From positions 91,057,554-91,121,553 of the forward strand of contig OY856186.1 in assembly GCA_963693315.1 (NCBI GenBank): 64,000 bases of DNA, written 5' to 3'. The stretch is from Diogma glabrata. Lineage: Eukaryota > Arthropoda > Insecta > Diptera > Cylindrotomidae. Made by a program: the position numbers and the translations under genes. Every line of letters begins with the position of its first letter. Positions within the stretch are counted from its first letter, which is position 1. Below are positions 46,804-58,330 of the stretch, in pieces. The notes under the pieces were generated by a model, which was given only the letters and a program-made list of their open reading frames with translations, made no database searches and had not been told where the DNA came from.

Positions 46804-49040
46804 TTTATATATATATATATATATATATAACGATATGAGGTATAACAGAATTATCCGGCACTCTCACGGTCGCACTTTTCGACCTACACCAAAAATATTA
46901 TGTGTGTATATTACGGCAAACAATCTCTTGGACAAGTTCGCGAACTGGCCATATCGGGGTATCATTTAAGCGGCTAGAGCCTTAAAAGTCGAATAATCTA
47001 AGACGTTATAACTTCCGTTTGAATCATAATGGTTAAATAAAATTGATAAATATTGAATATTTAAACTATTTTTTATCATTTTTTGCAAAATGAAAACCTC
47101 AGCGCAAAAGGTTCCTGAAAAATCAGCTGTTTTAAAAATGTACTGAACTTTGTTGTCCTCGATATAGATGAAAATAACCAAGCTTACAAATGAAAACCTT
47201 CCAAAACATAAATACGTAGATAAATCTATCCAAAACTTAAAAAATAAATTGTTTAAGTTCAGAGGTTGAGACCCTGGGTCGGTTAAAACAAAAACAAACG
47301 CAAACGTCCATGTCTTCATCATTTTTGAGTTTCTTTTGCTTAAACTCATATTTTCTTTTAGATTAACTTTTCAACTATAATCTCAGAAACTTTCAGCTTT
47401 CTATCCCTAGAGGCTCCAATTTTATAAGCTTAAACAAAAAACCTTTTACATATCTTACAAAGCCTAATATATGTGAAAATTAAAAAAATGAAAATTTATA
47501 TAAAATTAATATTGAATTTTGTTTTAGTTTTGTTGACATTTACTTGCAAATACTATTCGAACAAATTGATAGATCTTTGTGCGATAGGCGTTCAAAAGGA
47601 TCTATATATGAAAAACATTTTAGGGAGCTATTATATAATTTACCAACCGAATAATTAGTTAGTATTAATTAAACAGTAAAATTAAGCATGTAAATTCCTA
47701 TAAAAATAACAGATATGTATAAACTTTAATAAAACATGTGTTAATATCACACAGCGTTTAAAAAAATTCATATTTAATAACATAAAACCATAATGATCAC
47801 CCCCAAATCTAATTAACCAAATTTTTGTTCTTCATGGTTATTTAGATATTGTATATATAAAAGAAAAATTTGCGAAGATTGCATTTGTATGCAATTTTTC
47901 AATTTATTTGTATTGTTTTTATTTTGAATTTTTGTTTTGTATTCAAATTGCATATAGAACCAATTACATATGTTATTAGGAATTTTGTTTTGTTTTTGAA
48001 AAATTAAACGATTATGTGGGTGATTTGGGAAACTATTTTATATGTATTTCGGAAACGATCTTGGTATTGTATAACAATAGATAACTAAATAAAACAATGC
48101 GCGTATGGAAAATGTTTAATAGGTGATGAAAATTTTAATATGTATATATGTATGGCGTTGCGTTAGATGTATAATTGCGAAGATTGCATTTGTATGCAAT
48201 TTTTCAATTTATTTGTATTGTTTTTATTTTAAATTTTTGTTTTGTATTCAAATTGCATATAGAACCAATTACATATGTTATTAGAAATTTTGTTTTGTTT
48301 TACGTAGATTTCATATATTAGGTAGATTTCATATATGCCAAACGACTATATATGTAAAGAACCTTTAAAACAAAAACAAAAAAAAAATTATACATATATA
48401 TATATATATATATATAACGATATGAGGTATAACGGAATTTAGCGGCACTCTCACGGTCGCATTTTTCGACCTAGACCAAAATTTTTTTCTGAGCGTATTG
48501 CGGCAAACAATTTCTTGGATAAGTTCGACAACTGGCCATATCCGGGTACAGGTTAAGAGTCTAGAGCCTTGAAACTGTCAAAAACAAAGCGTTATAACGG
48601 CCCTTTGGGGCAAATTATGTAAAAAAATTTATAAATATTAATTATTTGAACATATTTCTATCATTTTTTAAAAAGCCAGATATCTGCAATAAAAGGTTCT
48701 TTAGCTATCTGCAATAAACTGTGTGAAGTACAACGGCATTTTGCGGCACTTTCACGGTCGCATTTTTTCACTTACGCTAAAAATATTTTCTGGGTATGTT
48801 GCGGCAAACAGTTTCCTGAATATGCTTGACAATTGGCCATATCGGGGTACAGGTTAAGTGCTTAGAGCCCAAAATATGTATAAAATAATGTTTATTTTTA
48901 AAGTTTGTTTAATACTTCTGTTTTTAATTAGTGTTTTTTATAAAGTAATCTGATAAATCCGATTCTAATTGCACACATAACTGTCTGATCCCGAAATCTA
49001 CCTATTTCTAGCGGATATACCTGCCGCTCGGACTTTTTTT
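46804..49040 (+). repeat. Composite unit 1
   Basis: It contains three related modules that each carry CA(A)CGGTCGCA, a GG(C)AAACA block and TGGCCATATC(C/G)GGGTA (about 46,830-46,980, 48,415-48,570 and 48,720-48,870). A duplicated ~125-bp block beginning GCGAAGATTGCATTTGTATG is at about 47,873 and 48,177. The right end has the AGCGG/CCGCT hairpin and CGGACTTTTTTT. Two short open frames (46,966-47,349 minus, 127 aa; 47,473-47,658 plus, 61 aa) are preserved in all three units, but the units are too similar for this to prove selection. Confidence 0.85.
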
Positions 49041-49488
49041 ATGTACTTACAATACAAAATTTCTCTTGACTAACTATACCAGCGCATCTATTACCTGATA
49101 TATGAATTATGAATATATGACAAGGAGCTTTGAACAAAAAAATCTATACAAAATTTGTACTTTTATACTCATTATGTACAATTTAAGGACATTTTTTCAT
49201 ATAAAAATGACAAAAATATATAATATGTCCTCGATTATAATGATATAATCAATATTAGCAATAAAAATGCTGAAGCTTTTATAGATGGAGAAAAAATTAT
49301 TTAAAAATTAATATTTTTTTCCAGTTTTATAAAAATTTTTGGTCTAAATCTTTTAGGTTCAACAAACTTGTTTTTTCGAATTTGAGACTAATCCCATAAT
49401 GCGAAGTTGCTGAAAATTTGATGACAAAATTCAACCCAACACAACTGTCAAATCTCAATTTAAATAAAAGTGCGTAATAATAATAAAA

Positions 49489-49890
49489 GTGTGTAATAAT
49501 AATAAAAAGTCCCTTTTCACTACGATTAAAATATATAAATTTAATCAAGATTCCCTTTTATATGATGAAATACAAGTTAAACTTCATAGAAGACTATTGT
49601 CGCGAAAACCATCTTGGCTCTTAGTTGAAAAAGAAAGCTATGATTTAAATGCAGAGTGGCAAAATCAATGGAACCATGCTAAGGTTCACAACTATGAACT
49701 AGTTAAGGATGTAACTGTTAAATGTTCTGGCTTTGACTTTAAAAAAAAAGATTGGTTACTTTTTAGCCGTTTTCGTTGTGTTTTCGGAAGATATAAATAG
49801 TTGATAAATAAATAAAATATATCATAGAATCCATTTTGTGAATGTGGAGAAAACCAAACCATGAATCAATTAGTTAGTTAATAATTGTAG
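49489..49890 (+). pseudogene. Non-LTR retrotransposon C-terminal fragment
   Basis: The 103-codon frame ends KCSGFDFKKKDWLLFSRFRC, the PGFDLPRK-W--LNR-RT-type motif found near the C-terminus of several insect non-LTR polyproteins. After a stop, PFCECGENQTMNQL follows in a readable frame, matching the C-x-CG--QTM-H motif of the same proteins. Only this tail remains, so I cannot assign the clade. Confidence 0.65.
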
Positions 49891-50306
49891 TATTCATAAA
49901 TAAAAACGAACAAACAAACATTCTACGCTTTAGCTGAATAATTAACACTCTAACCCCAAATTTATTGCATATCTTTTCTTAATATTTTGAGGAAACCAAG
50001 TTTTAAGACAGAAAACAAGATTAATTTTACGTATCATTAAAAAGGTCAATATAATATTATATTGTTTTCCTATTTCTTCTATATACTAAATAGTATTATC
50101 AACATGCACTGAATAAATTTATAATCATTGTTTAATATTAAAAGGCCATTGCATTTTTTATTAATGTTTACAATAAATAGCATCAGTTAATCGTTTTAAG
50201 AGTTACATTAGTTTGCATTTAATTTTTTAATATCTGTGTGTTTATGTATCATATGTAAATCGATTTAGACTAAGTTCTGTCTAGAATCTTACTAGCTGAT
50301 AATGTT

Positions 50307-50466
50307 ATTTTAACTGATAATACAAAATTTTATTTATTTTCAAGGTGACCTTTTTACAGGGCATAACTTTTCATGAACACTTTACATTTTAACTGATAAT
50401 ACAAAATTTTATTTATTTTCAAGGTGACCTTTTTACAGGGCATAACTTTTCATGAACACGTTACAT
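50307..50466. repeat. 79-bp tandem duplication
   Basis: TAACTGATAATACAAAATTT starts at 50,311 and 50,390. The two copies are identical through CTTTTCATGAACAC. Confidence 0.9.
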
Positions 50467-51292
50467 AATTAATATTAAGATTTATTTCGGTTGCCAAGTT
50501 CTTCAATATATTGAAATTTTTAAATTCAAAGCCGAACTAGTATATTGTAGAAGTAAGAACTATTGAGTGAACTATACAGATCGCGTTGGCTCTACACAAT
50601 AGTTTTTCTAACAAATGCACAAGATTTAATGTATATAAGTAAATCTAATAAGTTTAATGTAAAAGAAAGTTTGTTCAAGTCATATAGCGTTACGATTCTA
50701 TATAAATTCCAATGAAAAAATTGTATTCAACTTTCAATGAAGAAAAACGTGTTCTAGACCGAGTTGTGGAAACCAGACTATTTTTAATTTTCTTGAAACT
50801 TGGCGTATAAGTAGTATGGACAAAATAAAACACACAACTTATTTTAGAATTTTTTAAAGTACATATCTTGCGCATAGGATCCACCCCAAAATCCAGGAAA
50901 AATGAAAATTTTGTAAAGCCGAAGTAACTTTGAAATTAAATTGCTCAAGAACGGCTATACCAATTTCAACAAACTATTTTCTGTTTGATAGGCGATAAGT
51001 TAATCTTTAAAAAACTTTTTTAAAAAAGACGCTAGGGTCAAAGATGAATAAAATTTAAATATTTTTATATAATTCTATTCTTACTATAAAATATGTCAAA
51101 TTTACAAAGCAGCGTTTATTCGTTTTCCTGAGATATTTAATTCAAAAGATTTTCAGACGGACTAAAGTTTCATTGGGCGATATGTATAAAAAGTAGTAAA
51201 CACTAGTTAAACTTTACTACCTAGTTTAATACAAAATTGCTAGTATAGTAAAAAATTGGTTTGAGTATGAACTAAACTAGGAAGATAGTATT

Positions 51293-53532
51293 AAAAAAGT
51301 CCGAGCGGCAGGTATATCCGCTAGAAATAGGTAGATTTCGGGATCAGACAGTTATGTGTGCAATTAGAATCGGATTTATCAGATTACTTTATAAAAAACA
51401 CTAATTAAAAACAGAAGTATTAAACAAACTTTAAAAATAAACATTATTTTATACATATTTTGGGCTCTAAGCACTTAACCTGTACCCCGATATGGCCAAT
51501 TGTCAAGCATATTCAGGAAACTGTTTGCCGCAACATACCCAGAAAATATTTTTAGCGTAAGTGAAAAAATGCGACCGTGAAAGTGCCGCAAAATGCCGTT
51601 GTACTTCACACAGTTTATTGCAGATAGCTAAAGAACCTTTTATTGCAGATATCTGGCTTTTTAAAAAATGATAGAAATATGTTCAAATAATTAATATTTA
51701 TAAATTTTTTTACATAATTTGCCCCAAAGGGCCGTTATAACGCTTTGTTTTTGACAGTTTCAAGGCTCTAGACTCTTAACCTGTACCCGGATATGGCCAG
51801 TTGTCGAACTTATCCAAGAAATTGTTTGCCGCAATACGCTCAGAAAAAAATTTTGGTCTAGGTCGAAAAATGCGACCGTGAGAGTGCCGCTAAATTCCGT
51901 TATACCTCATATCGTTATATATATATATATATATATGTATAATTTTTTTTTTGTTTTTGTTTTAAAGGTTCTTTACATATATAGTCGTTTGGCATATATG
52001 AAATCTACCTAATATATGAAATCTACGTAAAACAAAACAAAATTTCTAATAACATATGTAATTGGTTCTATATGCAATTTGAATACAAAACAAAAATTTA
52101 AAATAAAAACAATACAAATAAATTGAAAAATTGCATACAAATGCAATCTTCGCAATTATACATCTAACGCAACGCCATACATATATACATATTAAAATTT
52201 TCATCACCTATTAAACATTTTCCATACGCGCATTGTTTTATTTAGTTATCTATTGTTATACAATACCAAGATCGTTTCCGAAATACATATAAAATAGTTT
52301 CCCAAATCACCCACATAATCGTTTAATTTTTCAAAAACAAAACAAAATTCCTAATAACATATGTAATTGGTTCTATATGCAATTTGAATACAAAACAAAA
52401 ATTCAAAATAAAAACAATACAAATAAATTGAAAAATTGCATACAAATGCAATCTTCGCAAATTTTTCTTTTATATATACAATATCTAAATAACCATGAAG
52501 AACAAAAATTTGGTTAATTAGATTTGGGGGTGATCATTATGGTTTTATGTTATTAAATATGAATTTTTTTAAACGCTGTGTGATATTAACACATGTTTTA
52601 TTAAAGTTTATACATATCTGTTATTTTTATAGGAATTTACATGCTTAATTTTACTGTTTAATTAATACTAACTAATTATTCGGTTGGTAAATTATATAAT
52701 AGCTCCCTAAAATGTTTTTCATATATAGATCCTTTTGAACGCCTATCGCACAAAGATCTATCAATTTGTTCGAATAGTATTTGCAAGTAAATGTCAACAA
52801 AACTAAAACAAAATTCAATATTAATTTTATATAAATTTTCATTTTTTTAATTTTCACATATATTAGGCTTTGTAAGATATGTAAAAGGTTTTTTGTTTAA
52901 GCTTATAAAATTGGAGCCTCTAGGGATAGAAAGCTGAAAGTTTCTGAGATTATAGTTGAAAAGTTAATCTAAAAGAAAATATGAGTTTAAGCAAAAGAAA
53001 CTCAAAAATGATGAAGACATGGACGTTTGCGTTTGTTTTTGTTTTAACCGACCCAGGGTCTCAACCTCTGAACTTAAACAATTTATTTTTTAAGTTTTGG
53101 ATAGATTTATCTACGTATTTATGTTTTGGAAGGTTTTCATTTGTAAGCTTGGTTATTTTCATCTATATCGAGGACAACAAAGTTCAGTACATTTTTAAAA
53201 CAGCTGATTTTTCAGGAACCTTTTGCGCTGAGGTTTTCATTTTGCAAAAAATGATAAAAAATAGTTTAAATATTCAATATTTATCAATTTTATTTAACCA
53301 TTATGATTCAAACGGAAGTTATAACGTCTTAGATTATTCGACTTTTAAGGCTCTAGCCGCTTAAATGATACCCCGATATGGCCAGTTCGCGAACTTGTCC
53401 AAGAGATTGTTTGCCGTAATATACACACATAATATTTTTGGTGTAGGTCGAAAAGTGCGACCGTGAGAGTGCCGGATAATTCTGTTATACCTCATATCGT
53501 TATATATATATATATATATATATATAAATTTT
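51293..53532 (-). repeat. Composite unit 2 (inverted)
   Basis: Reverse complement of units 1 and 3. It begins AAAAAAGTCCGAGCGGCAGG at the left and ends in (AT)n plus AAATTTTT at 53,532, directly against the internal terminal-repeat copy. It has no terminal repeat of its own in the expected orientation. It carries the same 127-codon (52,981-53,364) and 61-codon (52,672-52,857) frames. Confidence 0.85.
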
Positions 53533-53654
53533 TAGGTAGATTTCATATAAAAATCTACCTATTGTAACGTGCTTCATATCGGAATTTCGGAAAAATTTTG
53601 GTGCCAAACGACTATATATGATAAGCGGAGACGGAAAATCAAAATGAAAAAAAA

Positions 53655-53685
<31 letters not shown>

Positions 53686-56012
53686 ACGATATGAGGTATA
53701 ACAGAATTATCCGGCACTCTCACGGTCGCACTTTTCGACCTACACCAAAAATATTATGTGTGTATATTACGGCAAACAATCTCTTGGACAAGTTCGCGAA
53801 CTGGCCATATCGGGGTATCATTTAAGCGGCTAGAGCCTTAAAAGTCGAATAATCTAAGACGTTATAACTTCCGTTTGAATCATAATGGTTAAATAAAATT
53901 GATAAATATTGAATATTTAAACTATTTTTTATCAATTTTTGCAAAATGAAAACCTCAGCGCAAAAGGTTCCTGAAAAATCAGCTGTTTTAAAAATGTACT
54001 GAACTTTGTTGTCCTCGATATAGATGAAAATAACCAAGCTTACAAATGAAAACCTTCCAAAACATAAATACGTAGATAAATCTATCCAAAACTTAAAAAA
54101 TAAATTGTTTAAGTTCAGAGGTTGAGACCCTGGGTCGGTTAAAACAAAAACAAACGCAAACGTCCATGTCTTCATCATTTTTGAGTTTCTTTTGCTTAAA
54201 CTCATATTTTCTTTTAGATTAACTTTTCAACTATAATCTCAGAAACTTTCAGCTTTCTATCCCTAGAGGCTCCAATTTTATAAGCTTAAACAAAAAACCT
54301 TTTACATATCTTACAAAGCCTAATATATGTGAAAATTAAAAAAATGAAAATTTATATAAAATTAATATTGAATTTTGTTTTAGTTTTGTTGACATTTACT
54401 TGCAAATACTATTCGAACAAATTGATAGATCTTTGTGCGATAGGCGTTCAAAAGGATCTATATATGAAAAACATTTTAGGGAGCTATTATATAATTTACC
54501 AACCGAATAATTAGTTAGTATTAATTAAACAGTAAAATTAAGCATGTAAATTCCTATAAAAATAACAGATATGTATAAACTTTAATAAAACATGTGTTAA
54601 TATCACACAGCGTTTAAAAAAATTCATATTTAATAACATAAAACCATAATGATCACCCCCAAATCTAATTAACCAAATTTTTGTTCTTCATGGTTATTTA
54701 GATATTGTATATATAAAAGAAAAATTTGCGAAGATTGCATTTGTATGCAATTTTTCAATTTATTTGTATTGTTTTTATTTTGAATTTTTGTTTTGTATTC
54801 AAATTGCATATAGAACCAATTACATATGTTATTAGGAATTTTGTTTTGTTTTTGAAAAATTAAACGATTATGTGGGTGATTTGGGAAACTATTTTATATG
54901 TATTTCGGAAACGATCTTGGTATTGTATAACAATAGATAACTAAATAAAACAATGCGCGTATGGAAAATGTTTAATAGGTGATGAAAATTTTAATATGTA
55001 TATATGTATGGCGTTGCGTTAGATGTATAATTGCGAAGATTGCATTTGTATGCAATTTTTCAATTTATTTGTATTGTTTTTATTTTAAATTTTTGTTTTG
55101 TATTCAAATTGCATATAGAACCAATTACATATGTTATTAGAAATTTTGTTTTGTTTTACGTAGATTTCATATATTAGGTAGATTTCATATATGCCAAACG
55201 ACTATATATGTAAAGAACCTTTAAAACAAAAACAAAAAAAAAATTATACATATATATATATATATATATAACGATATGAGGTATAACGGAATTTAGCGGC
55301 ACTCTCACGGTCGCATTTTTCGACCTAGACCAAAATTTTTTTCTGAGCGTATTGCGGCAAACAATTTCTTGGATAAGTTCGACAACTGGCCATATCCGGG
55401 TACAGGTTAAGAGTCTAGAGCCTTGAAACTGTCAAAAACAAAGCGTTATAACGGCCCTTTGGGGCAAATTATGTAAAAAAATTTATAAATATTAATTATT
55501 TGAACATATTTCTATCATTTTTTAAAAAGCCAGATATCTGCAATAAAAGGTTCTTTAGCTATCTGCAATAAACTGTGTGAAGTACAACGGCATTTTGCGG
55601 CACTTTCACGGTCGCATTTTTTCACTTACGCTAAAAATATTTTCTGGGTATGTTGCGGCAAACAGTTTCCTGAATATGCTTGACAATTGGCCATATCGGG
55701 GTACAGGTTAAGTGCTTAGAGCCCAAAATATGTATAAAATAATGTTTATTTTTAAAGTTTGTTTAATACTTCTGTTTTTAATTAGTGTTTTTTATAAAGT
55801 AATCTGATAAATCCGATTCTAATTGCACACATAACTGTCTGATCCCGAAATCTACCTATTTCTAGCGGATATACCTGCCGCTCGGACTTTTTTTTTTTCA
55901 TTTTGATTTTCCGTCTCCGCTTATCATATATAGTCGTTTGGCACCAAACTTTTTCCGAAATTCCGATATGAAGCACGTTACAATAGGTAGATTTTTATAT
56001 GAAATCTACCTA
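53533..56012 (+). mobile_element. Complete 2.48-kb basal element (terminal repeat + unit 3 + terminal repeat)
   Basis: This sub-segment alone has a terminal repeat at each end (53,533-53,655 and 55,893-56,012, inverted) around unit 3. It is the likely basic mobile form. Unit 3 differs from the others by a Met-to-Leu change in the 127-codon frame and by (AT)n length. The end of unit 3 (CGGACTTTTTTT) runs straight into the T-run of the inverted terminal repeat. Confidence 0.75.
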
Positions 56013-56286
56013 AAACATCGCACTAGGTTGTTGCTATGGCGTTTACTAGGAATTTAAATAACAAACTTTTTTGAGTTGTCAAATAAATAACTTATTTGTT
56101 ATATATTTTCGTATATATTTCCAGTTTATCTATTTATTTAGTAAATTTGAAGAATTTTATGTTAATAATTATAAGAAGAAGTTCAATATTAAAATATTCA
56201 TTTTATTTTATATTTTTGTGTTTGTTTGCATGGAAGTGAAATAAGTTGTTTTATTGAAGAAAAAAAATCTTTATTCAGAACCCGTA

Positions 56287-57265
56287 TTTAAGTAAAAATT
56301 TCTTCTAAAACTTCGAAACCTTTTATGTTTGATCGTTCATTAGTCAGACATGCAAGAATGAAGATGCTGCCCAATTTCTTTTCAGAACAATTGGCGATAG
56401 ACTATTTGTCATAAGAGCTTTGAAGGTTTTCGTAGATTTGATACGTAATCTTTCGTAGATTGGTTTCAGCTATCAGATGGCAATTTGTGTATTGTTTTTG
56501 AGATTTTCCTATGCGTTTTTCCAATGTTTTGGGGTGTAAAATGAACTGATTGAATTCGTTGGCGTACCTCTTATTATTAGTCGTGGGCATGCCGTGAATC
56601 GTTTTTATTACGTTTCTGATTTGGAACTGCGGCTTACACAGTCTTTTATTTTTGCGATGAATCATTGGTTCCACCGCTCAAGCAACACTCTGTTTTGTCT
56701 TATTTAATGAGCTTATTACAAATGTGTGATAATCGAAGGCGCTCCTCTTACTAGCGATGGTATGCCTTGGCGATGAGTATATCGAATTATGCTAGAAACA
56801 TTTGTTTTGATAAATTGATGCCTCGTGGTTTGGTGCAACAGGCTGCCGGGGATATATCCAAATGTGTGTTAACTAAATAGTTGACATCACTAATGATTAT
56901 GGAATACAAGAATTACTCCTCTGTTCTATCATAATTCTTGCAAATAACATGTAGTTCTCAGCATTAATATTTATATTTGGATTAATTTGTATCCGTTACA
57001 GTTAAGCTATAAGAAAATGCTATTGTTAGGTTTAGTATTTTTCCTGTTATAAGTTGGTATCCGGCTTTTATTTTTGTTGCTTTTGAATATGTTAAAGACA
57101 CATGGGGATTTAAAACTCCAAAATTAGCGAAAAACGTTTCTTTAGTCTGGTAAAGTTAGTATGACAGTCTTGAGAACGATAAACGAAAAGAACTTTTGCT
57201 GTTTAAGAACTATGCTTTCGAAAACCATCTAGAGCTTCTCAAGTACGAAAACTTAAAAAATTGAA
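56287..57265. repeat. Left arm of ~980-bp inverted repeat
   Basis: It matches the complement of 63,018-64,000 with scattered differences. The minus strand has a 90-codon frame (56,402-56,674) starting near HRKNKRLCKPQFQIRNVI and interrupted further on, and a parallel frame exists in the other arm. The encoded protein is not recognised. 56,013-56,286 to its left has no gene. 57,266-57,550 to its right is AT-rich without features. Confidence 0.85.
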
Positions 57266-57554
57266 TGTGGTTTGGGCCACACTAGAGCGGCGGAAAAGAA
57301 TATGAGTTTGAGGTGTTCTTATATTACAGTGGTTTTTATATTAGAGTAGTTCTTCTGAAAATTTTAGAATTTTTATGCTTTTATAGACTCAAAGGGCTTA
57401 AATTAAATTTGAATCTTTGTTTTGCTTGATTTGATTTTGTTTTCCATCTTTGACTTTCATATCTTTATCTTGATATAAATCTCCGTCACCTTGCCATTTA
57501 GGTTTCTTTAACAAATAACATGGGTGATCTTGCAATTGCAGAACTAGCAAAATA

Positions 57555-57780
57555 CCTATGTACGTGCTGAATACCTAGGTGGACTCACCTGGAAATCAAA
57601 TATCAAAGAAAGAGCCAAAAAAGCTACAGTAGAACTATCTATACTCATGTAAAAAGCCATGGAAAAATATGAAATCTTGCACCTCACATATCCCAATGAT
57701 TTTACATCTCGGTGATCAGACTGATCCTAATGTACGGTGTGATCATATGCTGGACTGCAATTTCTAACGCTTCAACCCAG
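57555..57780 (+). pseudogene. Non-LTR RT C-terminal fragment
   Basis: Readable as AEYLGGLTWKSNIKERAKKA, then a stop, and in another frame SVIRLILMYGVIICWTAISN. These are the KYLGV-LD--L-W--HI--R-KKA and RPILMYG---W motifs downstream of RT in Jockey/I/R1-group elements. Short and broken. Confidence 0.65.
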
Positions 57781-57879
57781 TAATGCTTCTCCATAATCTA
57801 CCCTTTAATGTGCTAGATCAACAGATAACATGAAAATCAACTCTTTGACTCAGCTATAGGGATATGAAGCAGTTGTTCT

Positions 57880-58330
57880 GGATTTATTGATTCCAAGCAT
57901 CTGATAGATTTTTGAAATATTGTAGATTCAAAATTCCTTTCTTGATCTGTATGAATCTAATTGCTTATTGCTGCTTCAGTTATTATGGTTCTTGATTCCT
58001 GATTGGTATTGGACACACACCTCTGGCTACTTGCTAAAATAATTCATTATGACTAGCACATATTTGTTGATGCCATCAGTAGCCGGAAATGGTCCAGCTA
58101 CATTCATTGCAATTTTCTCAAATGGCGCTCAAACGGCACTGCTTCATATCACCATAATTTCTTCGTATAGGTCCTTTTGCAGTAGCTATTCCACGACACC
58201 ATTCCACTACCAATCGACATGCTCCTAACCAATAAAATCTACGTCGTACTTTGTCATGGGGTTTGGTAATACCCAGGTGACCGTCACTGGTTCCTCCATA
58301 ACATTTCCTTAAAAACTTGAGGCATTTTTA
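57880..58330 (-). pseudogene. Gypsy-type integrase (zinc-binding and core), decayed
   Basis: The minus strand reads GHLGITKPHDKVRRRFYWLG (HHCC-type integrase N-terminal domain). It continues with EKIAMNVAGPFPATDGINKY and VLVIMNYFSK (catalytic core, with Asp changed to Asn at both MD positions), and finally a DQERNFESTIFQK-type segment around the second catalytic Asp. Stops occur in the last part. It continues the element whose RT and RNase H lie at 61,080-61,800. Confidence 0.8.

Larger units (their letters stand above)
49041..51292. other. Middle segment between inverted units 1 and 2
   Basis: Unique AT-rich sequence between the two facing unit ends. It holds a degraded retrotransposon C-terminus (49,489-49,890) and a perfect 79-bp tandem duplication starting near 50,311. 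The right end (51,180-51,290) has CTAGTTTA and ACTAGTTAAAC phrases similar to 61,865-62,110. No complete gene. Confidence 0.7.
46681..56012. mobile_element. Composite TIR element with three 2.24-kb units (+,-,+), unclassified
   Basis: The outer ends are inverted repeats of about 120 bp: TAGGTAGATTTCATATAAAA... at 46,681 and its inverse ending at 56,012. The first 28 bp of the repeat are themselves a hairpin. A third copy of this terminal sequence lies internally at 53,533-53,655. Inside are unit 1 (46,804-49,040, +), a 2.25-kb unrelated middle, unit 2 (51,293-53,532, -) and unit 3 (53,656-55,892, +). The units are almost identical to one another. The flanks are compatible with a TA target. 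No transposase, RT, Rep or integrase was recognised in the units. Confidence 0.85.

Noticed and set aside
46966..47349. Chemoreceptor-like appearance of the 127-aa frame in the composite units
   Set aside because: Only hydrophobicity and a few residues suggest it. There is no diagnostic motif, and part of the frame overlaps a non-coding repeated module.
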